The notes under the pieces are model-generated. The model saw only the letters and a program-made list of their open reading frames with translations. It made no database searches and was not told where the DNA came from. The translations under genes were made by a program, and so were the position numbers. This document shows positions 6,356-9,932 of a stretch of DNA of 9,932 nucleotides, one piece after another. The first letter of the stretch is position 1. Each line of letters opens with the position of its first letter. Source of the stretch: Methanobrevibacter sp. (GTDB lineage Archaea; Methanobacteriota; Methanobacteria; Methanobacteriales; Methanobacteriaceae); NCBI GenBank assembly GCA_031289975.1, contig JAITOM010000177.1, forward strand, positions 1-9,932. Reading direction: 5' to 3'.

Positions 6356-6372
6356 TATATAAATGTTTTCAT
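6356..6372 (-). promoter_or_regulatory. Consensus archaeal promoter (BRE + TTTATATA)
   Basis: The minus strand reads ATGAAAACATTTATATACT: an A-rich BRE, then TTTATATA at 6363-6356. Transcription would start at about 6330-6335 and run left through the two palindromes and mini-ORFs, perhaps into the gene at 5992. The same 17 bases occur at 3001-3017. Confidence 0.55.
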
Positions 6373-6735
6373 CATGAAAAACTCGTTAAATTAAGTCTTT
6401 AAAGATAATATGAATAATATTATAATGAATATTATATAAAAAGACAAAAAATTGCTCAAATCTTTCAAAGATATATACAATTTGTTTAAATTCTAAATCT
6501 ACTTTAATCTTAAGATTAATCTTATATAAAAAAATTTAAGATTAATATTATATAAAAAAATTCATTATTTATGATGGTTAATTAATATATGGTCATTTTG
6601 GAAAAGTTCTTAAATTTTAAAATGACAATTTTTTTATTAAATTATTTAATTTCAAATATTAATTTATAAAAATCTATAATTTTAAATTTTAAATAATATA
6701 AATTTATTTTAATTAATATAAATAATTTTAAATAA
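6373..6735. other. AT-rich spacer with a palindrome and tandem duplication
   Basis: I see no gene. TTAATCTTAAGATTAA at 6504-6519 is a perfect 16-bp palindrome. It overlaps the first of two tandem 26-bp units (6512-6537 and 6538-6563) that differ at two bases. The rest is simple A/T sequence up to the G run that opens the 180-bp repeat. Confidence 0.6.
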
Positions 6736-6915
6736 GGGGGTGGGGAACAATTCTGTAGAGGCTTATTTAAATATATAAACAATATTTTCCCACTTAATTT
6801 AAGTATAAACGATTTTATATAATAATTACTTTTTTTTAGCAGGTATTAAATTAATTTAATAGAATTTACTATTTTATAATTTCTTATTTTCTTGTAACTC
6901 TCTGTTCCTACACTT
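6736..6915. repeat. 180-bp direct repeat, copy 1
   Basis: This copy matches 9751-9930 over 180 bases with no gaps and about five mismatches (97%). It starts sharply at GGGGGTGGGG, the most G-rich spot in the window, and the bases to the left do not match the other copy. It contains a TATA-like box readable on the minus strand (ATTGTTTATATATTT, 6769-6783), the 13-bp dyad ACTTAATTTAAGT and an eight-T run. No ORF is evident. It could be a solo end of an insertion element, a non-autonomous element or a duplicated RNA gene. Confidence 0.93.
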
Positions 6916-7061
6916 GAATAACTTCTTTTATTTTTCATCTTATTTAAAAATTTCTCATTTAAAAAATTTCTTATCATTTTTATTAACTACACTGATCACG
7001 GGTAAAAATTAAACTTGAATTTTTAATGGGATAATTTTCATATATGGGATTTTATAATAAT
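6916..7061. other. Spacer between repeat copy 1 and the broken radical SAM gene
   Basis: Read on the minus strand, this stretch gives no continuation of the radical SAM protein in any frame. ATGGGAT occurs twice (7026-7032 and 7044-7050). There are no other features. Confidence 0.5.
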
Positions 7062-7394
7062 TTATACTAATTTTATATATTCATTACGATGGCTCCCACT
7101 ATTGTTATAACAATGTAAACAGTGAAAATTACAATTATAAGTTAGTTCCACTAATGCGCGAAAAGGAATCTTATCTTCGATATATTGAATAAAATTACTT
7201 TTTTGAGGTTTGTTACTCCATTTAAAGTAAATATCGTTATTTAAAAAGTTGTTAACTGGATTTTCAACTTCATCAATTGTTTCACCAGTAAGCTTCATAA
7301 TTTTAGTCATCATAGTATAATATGAATCTCCTTCATTAACTCTTTTTAGTATAGTAATAGCATCATCATTCAATTGTTTATATCTTTTCATCAT
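7062..7394 (-). pseudogene. Truncated PqqD-like/radical SAM peptide maturase
   Basis: The ORF has 110 residues; intact PqqD-radical SAM-SPASM maturases have roughly 400-450. Residues 5-58 (YKQLNDDAITILKRVNEGDS and on) fit a PqqD-like peptide-recognition domain. ALVELTYNCNFHCLHCYNNSG (80-100) starts the radical SAM barrel with the [4Fe-4S] motif CxxxCxxC at Cys88, Cys92 and Cys95. After SHRNEYIKLV it stops. The rest of the barrel and the SPASM domain are absent, and nothing downstream in any frame restores them. Without the barrel it cannot do SAM chemistry, though the recognition domain might still bind a peptide. ATG 7394 (or 7391) has no SD; a TATA-like stretch (about 7408-7420) may give a near-leaderless start. 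It follows the ABC genes on the same strand, the usual layout for RiPP maturation and export. Confidence 0.8.
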
Positions 7395-7429
7395 ATTTAC
7401 TTTATTATAAATATAACTTCTTTTATTAC

Positions 7430-7468
7430 CTATACAACCTTAAAATAATCTTTTAAAATATAATACAT
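7430..7468 (-). CDS. 12-codon mini-ORF between the permease and radical SAM genes
   Basis: The encoded peptide is MYYILKDYFKVV. GAGGTG (7476-7481) overlaps the permease stop and lies 7 nt before ATG 7468, an ideal SD position, so translation would be coupled to the permease. RiPP precursor genes often sit here, but this peptide has no Cys and is very short. It may be a decayed gene start. Not recognised. Confidence 0.3.
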   Translation of the reverse strand: MYYILKDYFKVV

Positions 7469-7480
7469 AAACATGCACCT

Positions 7481-8182
7481 CTACAACATTTCTTTTTTAA
7501 TTTTACTAATTAAGTAATAGAATACTATATCAATTAATATTGCAAATATTAATCCAACAATAGCTACAAAATTCATGTCCATCCCAACAAACCAATATTT
7601 AAAACGAAACAATGATATAAAGCCAATCATTATAGCAAGTATAGAAATAGTGTTTAAATATTCGATTGTTCTTCTATCTTTAAATCTTAATGCCATCCAA
7701 CTACTAATGATAATGATAACAGAAATCATCACTGGACTCACAATTAACATCATAAACAATATTTTTAAGCTAAATAATGTTAATACTACAATATCTAACT
7801 TAATAACTATTGCAATTGTTATTAAAGCCTCAGTTATTAACATTAAGATGTATGCAGTTGTAATTATTGATAAGAACTTAGCAAACCAAATTTCTTTTAA
7901 TGTCACGGGTAAAACAAGTAATGGTTGGAAACCATTTACAAATTTAACCTCAAAAAATTTTCTTTGAAGTGATTGTGAAGAAAAACAATAAAATAAGAAT
8001 CCAGATATCAACGACATAAAAGTCACAAGACTATCAGCTCCATAATCGTCTCCTTGACCAGACATAATAAGAATAATAATAGGAAATAAACAAAGAATAA
8101 ATAACATTCTTTTCATATATTTCAAGTCAATATTCTCTCTAAATTCTTTTTTAAATATGGTTTTAACAGTATTAAAATTCAT
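7481..8182 (-). CDS. ABC-2 type transporter permease
   Basis: This is the membrane half of an exporter, 233 residues with six predicted helices: about 25-41, 51-69, 102-126, 137-160, 175-192 and 204-224. Between helices 2 and 3, QRKFFEVKFVNGFQPLLVLPVT (72-93) has the charged-then-proline pattern that contacts the ATPase in ABC-2 proteins. Its ATG lies within the last codons of the ATPase gene (11-nt overlap, ATAATG), implying coupled translation and a two-gene transporter. Next to a PqqD-radical SAM gene it probably exported a modified peptide; the substrate is inferred. It looks intact. Confidence 0.88.
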   Translation of the reverse strand: MNFNTVKTIFKKEFRENIDLKYMKRMLFILCLFPIIILIMSGQGDDYGADSLVTFMSLISGFLFYCFSSQSLQRKFFEVKFVNGFQPLLVLPVTLKEIWFAKFLSIITTAYILMLITEALITIAIVIKLDIVVLTLFSLKILFMMLIVSPVMISVIIIISSWMALRFKDRRTIEYLNTISILAIMIGFISLFRFKYWFVGMDMNFVAIVGLIFAILIDIVFYYLISKIKKEML

Positions 8183-8909
8183 TATTATCCCCTACAAATG
8201 ATGTATAAACATCTTCAATAGTATTATACTCTTTATCTCGCATGACATCTTCTAATCTGCCTTGAAGTTGTATTTTTCCTTGGTCAATGATAATTATATC
8301 TGTGCATATTTTATGGACTTCTTCTAAATCATGGGATGATAAAAATATTGTGGAGCCTTTTTCATGTAACTCTGTTATTATTTCACGAATGATTATTTTT
8401 GATTCAAAATCCACTCCACTTGTTGGTTCATCAAGTATAATAATTTTAGGATCATGAATTATACTTTTAGCAAATGAAAGTCTTTTTTTCATTCCATTAG
8501 AATATTCAGAAACCAGAATATTTTTAAGTTTCATTTTATCTAATAATCTATCGGCTTTAAGCTTGGATTCAACTTCATTTAAACCATAAAGTTGTCCCCA
8601 GTATTTAATATTCTCTTTCGCTGTAATATCATGGTATAATGTATCATATTCAAGCATACAACCAATAGATTCACGAATAGATAGCGAAGAATCGCTGTCT
8701 TGATAAAGATTAATTCCATTTATTGTCACTTCACCTTCATCAGCTTTTATTAAGCCAAGTAATAATTTAATTGTAGTGGATTTTCCAGATCCATTAGCAT
8801 CTAAATATCCTGTTATACTATTTTCTGATATAATGAAACTTATATCATCTAAAACTTTATTATTGTTATTATAACTTTTATTAACATTTTTTAACTCGAT
8901 TCTCATCAT
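8172..8909 (-). CDS. ABC transporter ATP-binding protein with altered Walker A
   Basis: The protein has 245 residues and is the cytoplasmic ATPase partner of the permease. It has signature YSNGMKKRL (136-144), Walker B IIILDE (156-161), D-loop SGVD (164-167) and H-loop His193 in LSSHD. Glu87 stands where the Q-loop Gln usually is, which is common in this subfamily. The P-loop reads GYLDANGSGKST (34-45): the usual GxxGxGKS has Asp37 in place of its first Gly. The codon is GAT, one transition from GGT. That could weaken ATP binding, and fits decay of the whole module. The start is ATG 8909 or 8906, behind AAGGAAG. A near-perfect 20-bp palindrome and a TATA-like box lie just upstream. The family is certain; activity is doubtful. 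Confidence 0.9.
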   Translation of the reverse strand: MMRIELKNVNKSYNNNNKVLDDISFIISENSITGYLDANGSGKSTTIKLLLGLIKADEGEVTINGINLYQDSDSSLSIRESIGCMLEYDTLYHDITAKENIKYWGQLYGLNEVESKLKADRLLDKMKLKNILVSEYSNGMKKRLSFAKSIIHDPKIIILDEPTSGVDFESKIIIREIITELHEKGSTIFLSSHDLEEVHKICTDIIIIDQGKIQLQGRLEDVMRDKEYNTIEDVYTSFVGDNNEF

Positions 8910-8932
8910 AATTCTTCCTTAGTATACTCTCC

Positions 8933-9064
8933 CTAACAGTTTTTAAAAACGGTTGAAATAGATAATATATTTTTAAGATTAAGGCATAATTGTATAATAT
9001 CCATATAATCCACTACCAAGTTGTACAATCCATAACTTTTTTCAATAATTTCCAATTTATTCAA
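8933..9064 (-). CDS. Possible short peptide ORF upstream of the ABC ATPase
   Basis: An open frame runs 43 codons from TTG 9064, or 23 from ATG 9004, to TAG at 8933. The ATG version starts MDIIQLCLNLK and ends STVFKNC. Two Cys and a position at the head of a PqqD/radical SAM/ABC module make it a candidate precursor peptide. Against this, there is no good SD, it overlaps the likely promoter and palindrome of the ATPase gene, and open frames of this length arise by chance at this base composition. Confidence 0.15.
   Translation of the reverse strand: MNKLEIIEKSYGLYNLVVDYMDIIQLCLNLKNILSISTVFKNC
8935..8975 (-). promoter_or_regulatory. Probable promoter and operator of the ABC operon
   Basis: AACAGTTTTTAAAAACGGTT (8935-8954) is a 20-bp palindrome with one mismatch. 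A TATA-like stretch (minus strand AAAAATATATTATC, about 8962-8975) sits 10-20 bp upstream. The expected transcription start falls inside the palindrome, a position from which a bound protein would block transcription. The regulator is unknown. Confidence 0.45.
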
Positions 9065-9360
9065 TTACTTGTACGATCTTTAAAAAATCGTTCATTGATT
9101 AACAATTTAAAACTAAACTTTTTAGAAAAGAAAAAATTAAGATTTTTCTAAGTTATCCAATGACAACAAAAGTTCGGTCAGATATTTAACATTGAAAACC
9201 ATTATAAAATTCATGGTTTCCAAGTTATTGTTAACCAAAACATATTTTATTAGTATTTAAATGTTAGTCTTTAATTTTTAAAATTAAAAGCTATTAAAAT
9301 TAATAACAAGCTCTATCTCTCTCTCTATTTAATGAATAATTAATCTTTTAATAAAATAAT
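9065..9360. other. Spacer upstream of the ABC operon, with two hairpins
   Basis: No gene is evident. TTAGAAAA (9122-9129) pairs with TTTTCTAA (9144-9151), and AAACCAT (9196-9202) pairs with ATGGTTT (9213-9219). A short CT repeat lies near 9311-9326. No clear function. Confidence 0.5.
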
Positions 9361-9472
9361 AAAGCTATTTTATATTAAAGCTATTTTATATTAAAGCTAT
9401 TTTATATTAAAGCTATTTTATATTAAAGCTATTTTATATTAAAGCTATTTTATATTAAAGCTATTTTATATT
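9361..9472. repeat. Perfect 16-bp tandem repeat, seven copies
   Basis: AAAGCTATTTTATATT is repeated seven times head to tail (9361-9472) with no mismatch. Each unit carries TTTTATATT, close to an archaeal TATA box. Perfect identity points to recent slippage or active maintenance. No ORF runs through it and units have no spacers, so it is not a CRISPR. Confidence 0.97.
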
Positions 9473-9750
9473 TTGGCAATCTAAATGAAAATTTATTTTG
9501 TATATAGTGAACTAAAAATGTTTTTAAGTAAAGAAAAACTTCGTTTTTCTAATTGAACAAGTTCAATATTGAGTTTTTTAAAAATATCTTTAAATTGTTA
9601 ATTTCATAAATAAAAGTATAATATTATTTATTTTTAAAAATAAAATTTTTAAATTTAATAATTAATAATTTAATAAAATATTAAAAAGTATTATTGAAAA
9701 TTAAGTAAATAAAAATAAATGATTAATTACAAACTTTTTTTATTCCATTG
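9473..9750. other. Spacer between the tandem array and repeat copy 2
   Basis: No gene is evident. Apart from the paired hairpins at 9532-9567, listed separately, it is simple A/T sequence up to the G run of the 180-bp repeat. Confidence 0.5.
9532..9577 (+). terminator. Two adjacent hairpins followed by a T run
   Basis: AGAAAAAC (9532-9539) and GTTTTTCT (9543-9550) form a perfect 8-bp stem with a 3-nt loop. Next, ATTGAAC (9552-9558) and GTTCAAT (9561-9567) form a 7-bp dyad, and a run of six T follows (9572-9577). It looks like the 3' end of a plus-strand RNA, but no gene on that strand is seen upstream. Confidence 0.35.
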
Positions 9751-9930
9751 GGGGGTGGGGAACAATTCTGTAGAAGCTTATTTAAAGATATAAACAATAT
9801 TTTCCCACTTAATTTAAGTATAAACGATTTTATATAATAATTACTTTTTTTTAGCATATATTAAATTAATTTAATAGAATTTACTATTTTATAACTTCTT
9901 ATTTTCTTGTAACTCTCTGTTCCTACACTT
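9751..9930. repeat. 180-bp direct repeat, copy 2
   Basis: Same orientation as 6736-6915 and about 97% identical without gaps. It opens with GGGGGTGGGG after an unrelated left flank. The match is lost at 9931, but only two bases of window remain, so the true right end is not certain. On the minus strand the internal box GTTTATATC would point towards the ABC operon. Confidence 0.93.
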
Positions 9931-9932
9931 TA

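Noticed and set aside
6916..7061. Frameshifted remainder of the radical SAM gene
   Set aside because: None of the minus-strand frames gives recognisable radical SAM or SPASM sequence, so this is a truncation and not a simple frameshift.
7575..7967. 130-codon plus-strand open frame inside the permease gene
   Set aside because: It is antisense to clear transmembrane coding sequence and is explained by codon bias.
9361..9472. Possible CRISPR array or replication-origin iterons
   Set aside because: There are no spacers, and no Cdc6/Orc1 gene or origin-recognition-box sequence is nearby.

Overview
The window is extremely AT-rich, with long non-coding stretches of almost pure A and T. It carries archaeal signatures: a proteasome-activating nucleotidase (PAN), a C/D box guide sRNA, a histone-fold protein, TTTATATA-type promoter boxes, GGTGATC-type Shine-Dalgarno (SD) sites and oligo-T terminators. 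A host-associated member of the Methanobacteriales (Methanobrevibacter or Methanosphaera type) is the best guess. That is inference from base composition and gene families; no 16S gene or other marker fixes the genus.

Layout, left to right. 1-794: AT-rich spacer starting with a 19-bp tandem repeat. 810-2045 (+): PAN, the AAA+ unfoldase of the archaeal proteasome. 2053-2112 (+): a complete C/D box sRNA beginning 7 nt after the PAN stop and followed by a terminator. 2282-2758 (-): an acidic protein with a probable histone fold and a long C-terminal helical extension. 2759-3570: spacer with hairpins and promoter-like boxes. 3571-5481 (+): a two-domain glycosyltransferase (GT2 joined to a GT-B domain). 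It converges on 5561-5992 (-), a small secreted protein with a Cys/His papain- or transglutaminase-like core. 5993-7061: spacer with a well-formed minus-strand promoter, two palindromes and two nested mini-ORFs that each have an SD, then copy 1 of a 180-bp direct repeat.

7062-9064 (-) is a probable RiPP (modified peptide) and export module that looks decayed. An ABC ATPase (8172-8909) overlaps an ABC-2 permease (7481-8182). Next comes a 12-codon mini-ORF, then a radical SAM protein (7062-7394) with a PqqD-like N-terminal domain that stops just after its CxxxCxxC cluster motif. The ATPase has Asp in place of the first Walker A glycine. A second copy of the 180-bp repeat (9751-9930, 97% identical) lies on the far side, so the module sits between direct repeats. 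A perfect 7 x 16-bp tandem array (9361-9472) lies in between.

The left part holds housekeeping functions (protein turnover, RNA methylation guide, chromatin-like protein). The middle is cell-surface oriented (glycosyltransferase, secreted cysteine enzyme). The right part looks accessory. The points most worth following up are the sRNA in the PAN 3' untranslated region, the histone-fold protein with an acidic tail, the nested mini-ORF leader at 6204-6372, and the repeat-flanked broken peptide-maturase module.
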